NCBI GenBank assembly: GCA_934754505.1
Contig: CAKVIE010000002.1
Location: 62,001 to 126,000, forward strand
Source: an uncultured Candidatus Melainabacteria bacterium
Lineage (GTDB): Bacteria; Cyanobacteriota; Vampirovibrionia; Gastranaerophilales; Gastranaerophilaceae
Length of the DNA: 64,000 nt
Direction of reading: 5' to 3'
The position numbers and the translations under genes were made by a program. Below are positions 51,169 through 58,640 of the stretch, piece by piece. The notes below the pieces were generated by a model. It worked only from the letters and a program-made list of their open reading frames with translations. It searched no databases and was not told the DNA's origin. Positions within the stretch are counted from its first letter, which is position 1. Each line of letters opens with the position of its first letter.

Positions 51169-54100
51169 ATGGTACGAACAGAATGTCCAAAATGTAAAAG
51201 TACAGTAAACGAACAAGATATAAGATGTTCAAACTGTAATATGAGATTAAAGGTAATTTGCCCGACATGCGGAGAGGCAAACGATTTTGGTGCGGAAATC
51301 TGTTCTAACTGCGGAGAAATTCTTATCAAATATTGTCCGAATTGTTCTTCTGCAAATTTACCGAATGCAAGCGAATGCAGAAAATGCGGTACCCAATTTA
51401 CGGAAATTGAAATAGAAGAAACTGACGAAAATATTTCGGGAGAAAATGAACTTACAATTACTGATGAAGTTGAATATTCCGAAAATCAAGATTTCGAGTA
51501 TGATGAAAATCAAGAGAATTTTGAAGAAACCGATTTTGACGAAGACCAAGAAGAATTCGATGAAAATCAAGGTGATTTTGACGAAAACCAAGAAAATTAC
51601 GACGAAAACAAATTTGACCAAGAAGGTTTTGAAGAAATTCCTCAAGAAAACATAGAGCAAGCACCTCAAGATACAGAGTTTTCCGAACAAGAAGAAAACA
51701 ATTTTGAAGAAGAAACACAGGAAACGGGCGAAACGCAGATTGAAATAAATTCTGAAAATGAAGAATATTCGGAAGCACAAGAGGTTTTAAATCAACTTTC
51801 TCAGATTATGACACCGAACAATGAAACCATTGTAACGGCAATTTGTGCAGAAGAAGGAATGGGTAAATCAACGATTATAAAAACATTTGTTGATTCTTTT
51901 GCAGAAAAAGGCATGGTCCCGATAACAGCGGAATGTTCAGAACTTATAAAGCTTTCGACATTTGGCTGTGTAAGAGATTTCTTGTTGAAATTGTTGACGC
52001 TGCCTGATTTTCACCCGGATATAAAATCTTTTTACAGCGTTCAGACAAAGCAATTATTCGTTCAAAACTTTGAAACCTTGAGCGATTCGGAAATTATGGA
52101 CTTTATGAATTTCTTGTACCCGTCAATGCAGGGCAGCTACGAAGAAATTCTTGTAAATAAAGAAAAGACATATAATCTTTTAGACAAAATTTTCACATCA
52201 ATTATATCGAAAAACGATGCATTCTTTGTAATAGATAATTTTGATTTGATTGATTCGGCATCGTACGATTACATTAATCATCTTATCGAAAACGGTACAA
52301 TAAATGCTCAAACGAAGTTAATCATTTCTTATAAAGAAAATAAATCAGCTGAATATTATTTTGCCGACAAACTTCTTAAAAGAACCGAAACAAGAACTTT
52401 ACATCTGAAAAATTATACGGAAGAACAGACACAAGAATTAATTAAAAACTTCTCAAACACAGACAGCATACCGACAGCGGTTGAATTTGCAATAAATGAA
52501 AAGGGCAAAGGCAACATTTTCTTCACGGAACAATTCCTTGCACTTCTTTTTGATGCGGGATATTTGTTCATCAGCTCAAATGTTATGAAATTCAAAGCAA
52601 ACGAGCCTGTTCCGTTTTTGCCTAAAAACATTGAAGAAATCATTCGTTTGAGAATTGACGGAATTCAAGAAGCTGTATTGAAAGATTCTTTGTTCACAAT
52701 GTCAATTATGGGCTACAAATTTGACAAGAATGCATTTGCAGCGGTGGTTGACATAACTGACGAGCAAGCAGACGGAATATTACAAAGACTTATCGATTTA
52801 ATGTATATCCAAAAAGTTTCCGATTATGAATATGCGTTCAAGAATATGACAATGTGGTCGGTAATTTTCGATATAGCCAAAGGCGATGCTAAATTCAAAC
52901 TTATATGCAAAAAGGTTTATTACATTTTCGGAAAATATGCATTATCAAATCCGACGATAAAAGCCTTGACTGCATCATATCGTGAAGAAACCGAAATTTC
53001 CGCACAAGCATGGCTCGAAGTTTCTTCAACAGCTGCATATTTAGGTGATACGGCATTATATACGGATTCATTAGAACAGTATTTACAAGATACGGATTAC
53101 AGCTCAAAGAAAAATGAGCTTACAGAAATGCAGGCAGAAGTTGCAGAGAGAATCGGTAAACTTTTATATAAAACCGAACCGCAAAAAGCGATTGAGTATT
53201 TAACAGCACCTGTTGTTGCGGCAAAAGAAGCAGGAAACAGTGCCAAAATTATTGAATTATGCGGATATTTAATAAAAGCATGCTATGAAACCTGCGATTA
53301 TTCAGGCGTAACAGAAGCCGTTGATATGATTATTTCTTCGGCGGAAGACGACCTTTCTCCGCTTGATAAAGCATTAATAAAATCGAAGAAACTTCACGCT
53401 TTATACAAAACAGGAAATTGCGAAGAAGGTATAAACTTAACGAACAACGAGATTTTAACCCCGTTGGAAGAAGCTCTTTCAAAACAAAACAGCTCTGAAT
53501 ATTTGAGCAGCTTGTTTGGTGCGTGGTTTGATGCATCGGTTAATTTGGTATTACTGTATTCATTGCAAGGCAATTCAAAAGCTTTAGAAGTTGCGGATAA
53601 TACGGAAGAAATTATAAATCTTAATAACATAGATAATCCTGAATATTCGGTAAAATTAGGTCTGGCAAGAGCATTTGCCCTTGCTGTCATCGGCAGAGTA
53701 AATGATTCTTTAGCAACATTGAGAACGGTTGAAAAAATTCAGGAATACCATATTCCGAAATTTATCTCCGAAAGAAACTTAATCTATGCAATAAATCTTG
53801 TTTGCATGGACGAAACAAAATTATTAGAGAAAAAATTATTTAACTATGCAAAATATGCAGATGATGCAAATGACCAATTCGGCAAACACATTTTCAAGCT
53901 TATTTTGGCATGGTTGACCTTTAAATCGGGAGATTTCAACCAAGCAAATGTTATTTTCAATGACGAATTGACATATTTTGCAAAAGAAAAGACCGTAACG
54001 GGAGCATTAATTTCATGGCTCTTTATTGCGAAAAATTCTTTGGCACTTGAAGGTTCAGAATCGGCAGAACATATTGCGATGAAAGCACTTGAAGTTGCAC

Positions 54101-54468
54101 AAAATCCGAAATTCTCACAATATCATATTGCGATTTATTTACAAAAATTGATTGCCGAAATCAATTTGTTAAAAGGTGATAAAAATGCAGCAAAAATGTA
54201 CCTTGAAAAAGGTATGTTGATTGCAAAGCAATTCGGACTTGAATTTGCACAAGTTCAAATGTACAGAGCTTTTGCAAAGTTCCTTGAACATCTTTTTGAA
54301 GATTCGGATACAGATGCGGTTGAAAATGCCAATAAAGCAAATAAAATTTATCAGGCAGCAATTATAGGTGCTGAAAAAATCAAAGTTCCGGGATTAGTTG
54401 ACAAAATCAAAGATGAACAAAATAATTTACTCGCATTTTGCCAACAAAACGGAATTGCAATCAACTAA
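51169..54468 (+). CDS. Zinc-ribbon AAA/STAND-type ATPase with TPR-like C-terminus
   Basis: The 1099-residue protein starts with three double-zinc ribbons (CPKCKSTVNEQDIRCSNCN, CPTCGEANDFGAEICSNCG, CPNCSSANLPNASECRKCG), residues 6-75. Residues 80-200 are acidic (repeated DENQ/EEFDENQ). An ATPase module follows: Walker A-like EEGMGKSTII near 229 and Walker B-like FFVIDNFDLID near 352. A winged-helix-like region lies near 480-550, and helical repeats continue to the end. The organisation parallels STAND signal-transduction ATPases and the AAA regions of adenylate-cyclase-like proteins, but no cyclase or kinase domain is present. It starts 11 bases after the sigma-like gene, so the two are cotranscribed. 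I infer a switch that integrates a signal for that sigma-like protein. Confidence 0.75.
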   Translation: MVRTECPKCKSTVNEQDIRCSNCNMRLKVICPTCGEANDFGAEICSNCGEILIKYCPNCSSANLPNASECRKCGTQFTEIEIEETDENISGENELTITDEVEYSENQDFEYDENQENFEETDFDEDQEEFDENQGDFDENQENYDENKFDQEGFEEIPQENIEQAPQDTEFSEQEENNFEEETQETGETQIEINSENEEYSEAQEVLNQLSQIMTPNNETIVTAICAEEGMGKSTIIKTFVDSFAEKGMVPITAECSELIKLSTFGCVRDFLLKLLTLPDFHPDIKSFYSVQTKQLFVQNFETLSDSEIMDFMNFLYPSMQGSYEEILVNKEKTYNLLDKIFTSIISKNDAFFVIDNFDLIDSASYDYINHLIENGTINAQTKLIISYKENKSAEYYFADKLLKRTETRTLHLKNYTEEQTQELIKNFSNTDSIPTAVEFAINEKGKGNIFFTEQFLALLFDAGYLFISSNVMKFKANEPVPFLPKNIEEIIRLRIDGIQEAVLKDSLFTMSIMGYKFDKNAFAAVVDITDEQADGILQRLIDLMYIQKVSDYEYAFKNMTMWSVIFDIAKGDAKFKLICKKVYYIFGKYALSNPTIKALTASYREETEISAQAWLEVSSTAAYLGDTALYTDSLEQYLQDTDYSSKKNELTEMQAEVAERIGKLLYKTEPQKAIEYLTAPVVAAKEAGNSAKIIELCGYLIKACYETCDYSGVTEAVDMIISSAEDDLSPLDKALIKSKKLHALYKTGNCEEGINLTNNEILTPLEEALSKQNSSEYLSSLFGAWFDASVNLVLLYSLQGNSKALEVADNTEEIINLNNIDNPEYSVKLGLARAFALAVIGRVNDSLATLRTVEKIQEYHIPKFISERNLIYAINLVCMDETKLLEKKLFNYAKYADDANDQFGKHIFKLILAWLTFKSGDFNQANVIFNDELTYFAKEKTVTGALISWLFIAKNSLALEGSESAEHIAMKALEVAQNPKFSQYHIAIYLQKLIAEINLLKGDKNAAKMYLEKGMLIAKQFGLEFAQVQMYRAFAKFLEHLFEDSDTDAVENANKANKIYQAAIIGAEKIKVPGLVDKIKDEQNNLLAFCQQNGIAIN

Positions 54469-54499
54469 TCAGCCGTTTATAAAAACATCTTTAGGTCTG

Positions 54500-55720
54500 T
54501 TATAATTTTGAGAATTTGAAATTCGGATTTTCAGAAACTATATTTCCGTTGCCGTTTCCATTGTGAGTAACTTCGATTGTTTGAACATCGACTTTTAAAT
54601 ACAAATGATTTTTGAACAACTGTGAAATAATCTCATACGGCGTGTTTCCAAATTTTGCAATAATATCTTTAGACAAATTATTTGTAGCATCAAAAAGTAC
54701 CCAGCCATAATCTTTCAGATAGACTTCGCACCATTTGTGACCATTATTATAAGAAAGTGAATAATCCGTAAACGGTAAGTCACAACCTGCAACCGTTCTG
54801 GCAGGAATGCCTTTTGCACGGCAAAGAGAAACAAATAAATCCGCAAATTCCTCGCAAACACCTGTTCCCGTTTGCAAAGCTCTGACAGAACCTTTGACTT
54901 TATTCGCATCAAACGGATTGTATTGCATGTGATTTACAACAAAATCAAAAACATTTTTAACCGTATCCGCTTCCGATTGAGAATTAGGAATTTGAGCAGC
55001 TGCCTGCCTTATAATGTCATTTTCGGGATAAATTCTATCTTCCGAACGCAAATATTTTTCACGTTCATAATCTGATAAAGCTCCGTCAATATTTTTGTTT
55101 GTTTTTTCCGCTTCAGCAAGGTTGTATGCCTTGACACTCGCAATTCCGCTTATTGTGAAAGTAAAGTTTTGAGGCGGGTTTTTCATAAAAATATGTGCTG
55201 TTGTTTTGTCCCCTGAATGCGTTATTTTAGCAGGTTTAGGAACAATATTTAACTCGTAAATTTTTTGTCTGTTTACAATATCAGACGGAATTTCAAATGA
55301 TAAATCAACATCTGTCATATTTCCCGAGAATTTAACTTTTCTCGATATAACAAATTTGAATTTTTCATCAGGCTTAAAAATAGTACGTTTTGGCGAGATT
55401 TTTGCAATCAAACTTTCATTAACAGCCGCTCTTTCCTTATATTCTGAAGTTACAGGCGGTTTTATTTTCGCAGAATTTGCACTGACAACTGTTTTGTTTT
55501 GAGGTTTCAAAAAAAGTAAACACAAGACAGCTGCAACAACAATTACGCTTGCAAAAACAGCCAAAACTTTTATATTCTTTTGCTTTTTGAAATCTTTTTC
55601 AAAATTTTCATCAAAAACAAATTCATCGTCTGTCGATTTTGTCGTACCGTTACTCAAGCCGCTTTCGAAGTTTTCATCGAAAACAAATTCATTCTCATTA
55701 AAACCATCTGCATTATTCAT
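54500..55720 (-). CDS. Membrane-anchored transglutaminase-like (papain-fold) protein
   Basis: This 406-residue protein has a cytoplasmic acidic start with two copies of EFVFDENFE (about residues 11-20 and 32-41), one transmembrane helix near 49-69, and an extracytoplasmic part ending in a transglutaminase-core domain. That domain has GTGVCEEFADLFVSLCRAKG (catalytic Cys near 286), NGHKWCEVYL (His near 326) and FDATNN (Asp near 340). Such domains are usually proteases or peptide amide hydrolases. A region about 110-200 is beta-rich. It converges on the sigma/AAA cluster, and the acidic N-terminus is compositionally like that cluster. Confidence 0.8.
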   Translation of the reverse strand: MNNADGFNENEFVFDENFESGLSNGTTKSTDDEFVFDENFEKDFKKQKNIKVLAVFASVIVVAAVLCLLFLKPQNKTVVSANSAKIKPPVTSEYKERAAVNESLIAKISPKRTIFKPDEKFKFVISRKVKFSGNMTDVDLSFEIPSDIVNRQKIYELNIVPKPAKITHSGDKTTAHIFMKNPPQNFTFTISGIASVKAYNLAEAEKTNKNIDGALSDYEREKYLRSEDRIYPENDIIRQAAAQIPNSQSEADTVKNVFDFVVNHMQYNPFDANKVKGSVRALQTGTGVCEEFADLFVSLCRAKGIPARTVAGCDLPFTDYSLSYNNGHKWCEVYLKDYGWVLFDATNNLSKDIIAKFGNTPYEIISQLFKNHLYLKVDVQTIEVTHNGNGNGNIVSENPNFKFSKL

Positions 55721-55760
55721 TGTTTTATTTTATAATTTTTTTTTAATAAAAACAAGTGCC

Positions 55761-55790
55761 AAAAAAACTCCCAATATTTCTATCGGGAGT
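55761..55790 (-). terminator. Intrinsic terminator of the HNH gene
   Basis: On the minus strand ACTCCCG and TGGGAGT flank ATAGAAATA-type loop sequence and run into seven T's. Confidence 0.75.
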
Positions 55791-55813
55791 TAGTGTTGTA
55801 AAAGATTTTTTTA

Positions 55814-56983
55814 CTAAGCGGCTTCTTTTTCTTCTTTTTCTTGTTCCTGCTTTTCAATTTCTTCCGAAACGTTTACGTATTGACCGTTTTCAGCCTTGTT
55901 TCTGAGTTCTTGAATAGCTTCTTTGTTAAGGACTTTGAGCTCCATTCTGCCGTTAGATTCGTTTGATAAAGTTTCTTTAATTTTACTTCCGTAAGTGTCA
56001 TATCTGTTATCGATATTTCCGTTGACGATTTGTTGTTGGAACCATTCGATATGTTTTTGAGCATTTACGGGGTATTCAGGGTGAACTTTAATCCATTTGA
56101 GGTAAGACATATTTCCTCTCGGGTGATTACATTCGCCGCATTCTGCCAAATAGTTGTCTGTATCGTTCGGACCGCCTTTTGAGTGCGGGTGAACGTGTTC
56201 AATGGTTTGTGTTGATTCTTTCAAAAGTTCGTTGAAAATACCTTGGTTATTTTTGCTCATTACTTTGTTGAAATGTTTACGAGCCATATCTGCATCTTGC
56301 GGTAACAACATTGCTGTATTGATGATTTTGTCATAGCTTTCTTCATCAAGCTGACCGCTCTGCTGCAAGTTTACAATTTTATCAGTAAATTTAATTCTGT
56401 CGATTTTGCCGTTGGAAACTTTTTCTTTTTCTCTTTCAATCAATGTTGAAACAGCATTTTCTTCACCTAATTGAGTTTTTGCAACTTCATCTGTTTTTGA
56501 AAGAACTCCGATGCAATAATCTTGTAATTTCCCGTAGAAATCACCGCCGATTGCAGCAACTGCTCCTCTTGCATCAAGTTTAGGATTTTTTTCAACTTCC
56601 GTTGCAATCATGCCTGCAATAGTACCTTGGTTGCTTCTGAAATAATCTCTGTCATTGTTGATTTTATCGGCTAATTTTTCACCTGACAATTTAGCGAAAC
56701 TTGCAGAAACTTTACCTAATTGTGATTGCAAAATCATTCTTCCGCCGCAGCAACAACAAGGAACATCATTCATCTTCTTTGTTACAAAAGAACCTGTTCC
56801 GCAATTAAAGCCAAAAGAAAATGAGTTTCCGCCTAAAAAATATGAACGGAGTGCTTCACCTGCATTAGCCGTTATTTCTTGTGCTTTCGGTTCAATAGCC
56901 GCAGGAGCTGCCTTTTTATCAACTGCCTTATCTTGCTTTTGAACAGGATTAAACATTACTGAATTAATCGGACTAATTGCCAT
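55814..56983 (-). CDS. HNH endonuclease-domain protein with lineage N-terminal motif
   Basis: This 389-residue protein has a Pro/Ala/Lys-rich N-terminus ending in AGEALRSYFLGGNSFSFG (residues 41-58), closely like the GH13 protein's. CCCCGG near 76 and CGECNHPRGN near 288 supply zinc ligands. Between them lies a helical region of about 170 residues, then EHVHPHSKGGPNDTDNYLAEC near 261, the beta-beta-alpha-metal (HNH) core. The C-terminus is Glu/Lys-rich coil. HNH nucleases nick or cut DNA in recombination, restriction or toxin roles. No transposase, methylase or immunity gene adjoins. The N-terminal motif points to an exported or envelope-associated nuclease rather than to restriction, by inference. 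No ribosome site is visible. Confidence 0.72.
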   Translation of the reverse strand: MAISPINSVMFNPVQKQDKAVDKKAAPAAIEPKAQEITANAGEALRSYFLGGNSFSFGFNCGTGSFVTKKMNDVPCCCCGGRMILQSQLGKVSASFAKLSGEKLADKINNDRDYFRSNQGTIAGMIATEVEKNPKLDARGAVAAIGGDFYGKLQDYCIGVLSKTDEVAKTQLGEENAVSTLIEREKEKVSNGKIDRIKFTDKIVNLQQSGQLDEESYDKIINTAMLLPQDADMARKHFNKVMSKNNQGIFNELLKESTQTIEHVHPHSKGGPNDTDNYLAECGECNHPRGNMSYLKWIKVHPEYPVNAQKHIEWFQQQIVNGNIDNRYDTYGSKIKETLSNESNGRMELKVLNKEAIQELRNKAENGQYVNVSEEIEKQEQEKEEKEAA

Positions 56984-57099
56984 TTAAAACACACTTTCTT
57001 TTAAACTATAACACACTTATGCTTCTTTAATATCAGTGAAAAAAATTTTTTGCCTTTTTTAGTTAAAAATATGAAGAAACATTAAGCAAGAAAAAGACA

Positions 57100-57130
57100 A
57101 AAAAACAACATCGTTAATTATGTTGTTTTT
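57100..57130 (-). terminator. Intrinsic terminator of the small helical gene
   Basis: AACAACAT and ATGTTGTT pair perfectly around an 8-base loop, with T-runs on both strands. Confidence 0.75.
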
Positions 57131-57158
57131 CGCATTAAAATTTTGTTGAAACAATGGG

Positions 57159-57425
57159 TTAGTCGGTTGTGAAATCTCTCAGAGCTGTTTCGTCTTCCGA
57201 ATCTTCTTTCATAGCTGTTTCAAGAAGAATATAAGTCATATAAGCACCGAGAGCAACGGCTTTCGGGTCAAGTTCCGTATTATTTGCAGCTTCAATAATT
57301 GCTGAATTAATTTCGGGATTTTCATCTTTTACGTAATGAATCATTCTTTTACGCCAAGCATGAACATCTTGAAAAATTTCCGCAAAAACCAATGATGATT
57401 GTTCTTCTGTTATAATCGGTAACAC
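57159..57425 (-). CDS. Small helical protein of unknown function
   Basis: This protein of about 88 residues has AVALGAYMTYILLETAMKE near its end and HAWRKRMIHYVKDENPEINSAIIEAANN in the middle. It is wholly alpha-helical in appearance with an acidic tail, no signal and no recognised family. The GTG at 57425 has AAGGA upstream; a TTG eight codons earlier is an alternative. It lies downstream of hpf after a T-less hairpin, so it may be read through from hpf and linked to stationary-phase control. Confidence 0.6.
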   Translation of the reverse strand: MLPIITEEQSSLVFAEIFQDVHAWRKRMIHYVKDENPEINSAIIEAANNTELDPKAVALGAYMTYILLETAMKEDSEDETALRDFTTD

Positions 57426-57453
57426 TTGTAACTTATCCTTTTTTGTCAATATT

Positions 57454-57485
57454 AAGCTGCGAAGCTGATATTAACTCCGCAGCTT
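57454..57485 (-). promoter_or_regulatory. Hairpin between hpf and the small helical gene
   Basis: AAGCTGCG and CGCAGCTT form a perfect 8-bp stem with a 16-base loop but no T-run. It may be an attenuator or mRNA-stability element that lowers downstream expression. Confidence 0.5.
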
Positions 57486-57494
57486 ATGAAAATA

Positions 57495-57845
57495 TTATTC
57501 TTGTTCTTCTGCCGGAGCATCAGTTCTGATTGATGCATTCTTTGCAGCTTTAATGTACTTGCTTTTGTGTTTTTCAACCTGTCTGAGCAATTTGTCTGCG
57601 AGTAAATCGATTGAAGCATACATCGATTCAGCTGTTTCTTCCAATTTAATCGAGCCTGTTGTCATTGTGCAGATTACTTCTGCCGTATGGCTTTCGCTGA
57701 CTGACGGATTTTTAATTACACTCAATACAACTTCAATTCTTTGAATTTGGTCGTAATGGTTTAATACCTTTCCGATTTTTTCTTTTGTGTACGCTTTGAT
57801 TGCGTCTGTGATTTCAATGTTACGTCCGTTTACGATAATACGCAT
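57495..57845 (-). CDS. hpf: Ribosome hibernation promoting factor
   Basis: This 116-residue protein has the HPF/YfiA N-terminal fold: MRIIVNGRNIEITDAIKAYTKEKI, HTAEVICTMTTG and ESMYASIDLLADKLLRQVEKHKSK. It binds the 30S subunit decoding region to silence ribosomes in stationary phase. It is the short form, without the C-terminal dimerisation domain of long HPF, plus about 20 tail residues. AGGAGG precedes the ATG. Confidence 0.93.
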   Translation of the reverse strand: MRIIVNGRNIEITDAIKAYTKEKIGKVLNHYDQIQRIEVVLSVIKNPSVSESHTAEVICTMTTGSIKLEETAESMYASIDLLADKLLRQVEKHKSKYIKAAKNASIRTDAPAEEQE

Positions 57846-57970
57846 AAACTTTTTGCCTCCTACATAATAACTTTTAAATTATAAAACATTTTTTTCAATA
57901 ATGAAAGTACCTTAATACATATTGTTAAGCATTTTTTAAAAATTTAACCTTTAATCAAAATACTTTATTA

Positions 57971-58630
57971 CTATTTCATCTTCGGGAAAACACGGAGTCT
58001 GCCGTTATCCGTTCTCCATCTGAACCAGCCGGTCTTATAAACATTTCCGGAATCTACTACCGTAACAAGCATCCAATTACCTCTTATCATTCGAAGTGCC
58101 ATATATTGCGGATATGTAAATTCATCTACAACCTGCGATTCTTCATTATCTTGGGAATGTAATTTGAACTCGGTTGATGGAACATCTCTCATTAATAACA
58201 GACCATTTTTCTTTCCGAACTTATATACAAATTCTTTCCACGTTAAAAAATTATTTTTGTTTGGAAGTTTTACCCAACCGACTTCTTTTCCGTTTTGATT
58301 GTAATAAATTTCAAGCCAACCGTTTTCCGGATATTCGGATACTGTTGCATAAAACTCTTTTTTCGAGGGTATATTTACAATATAAGGATTAACAGCTTTT
58401 CTGGTATTTTTTACAATAGCAGAATTTTTGTTTGCTGTCGGAAGAGTAAAATGATAGATTTTTTTTGCATTTGCATCAGGTTTTGCAAAAACATAAAAAT
58501 CACTATCTATTTTAAAAAGCCCTATTCCATAATGATGAATACTTTTGGAAGATGTCGGCACAATGTCCGCAAATGCAGACATTGCCGTCATTGTAAATAT
58601 CACAAATAATAAAAATATCTTTTTTATCAT
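57971..58630 (-). CDS. Secreted protein of unknown function, SH3-like
   Basis: This protein of about 219 residues has a signal peptide (residues 1-22, IKKIFLLFVIFTMTAMSAFA). The mature part is beta-rich with aromatic residues: FYVFAKPDANAKKIYHF, WLEIYYNQNGKEVGWVKLP and MLVTVVDSGNVYKTGWFRW. The repeated 'GWVKLP / GWFRW' strand ends fit two bacterial SH3-like domains. It is probably a periplasmic or wall-binding protein. The start at 58630 follows GAAGG, replacing a start six codons upstream. It lies 10 bases after thrS on the same strand. Confidence 0.65.
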   Translation of the reverse strand: MIKKIFLLFVIFTMTAMSAFADIVPTSSKSIHHYGIGLFKIDSDFYVFAKPDANAKKIYHFTLPTANKNSAIVKNTRKAVNPYIVNIPSKKEFYATVSEYPENGWLEIYYNQNGKEVGWVKLPNKNNFLTWKEFVYKFGKKNGLLLMRDVPSTEFKLHSQDNEESQVVDEFTYPQYMALRMIRGNWMLVTVVDSGNVYKTGWFRWRTDNGRLRVFPKMK

Positions 58631-58640
58631 AGTAACCTTC

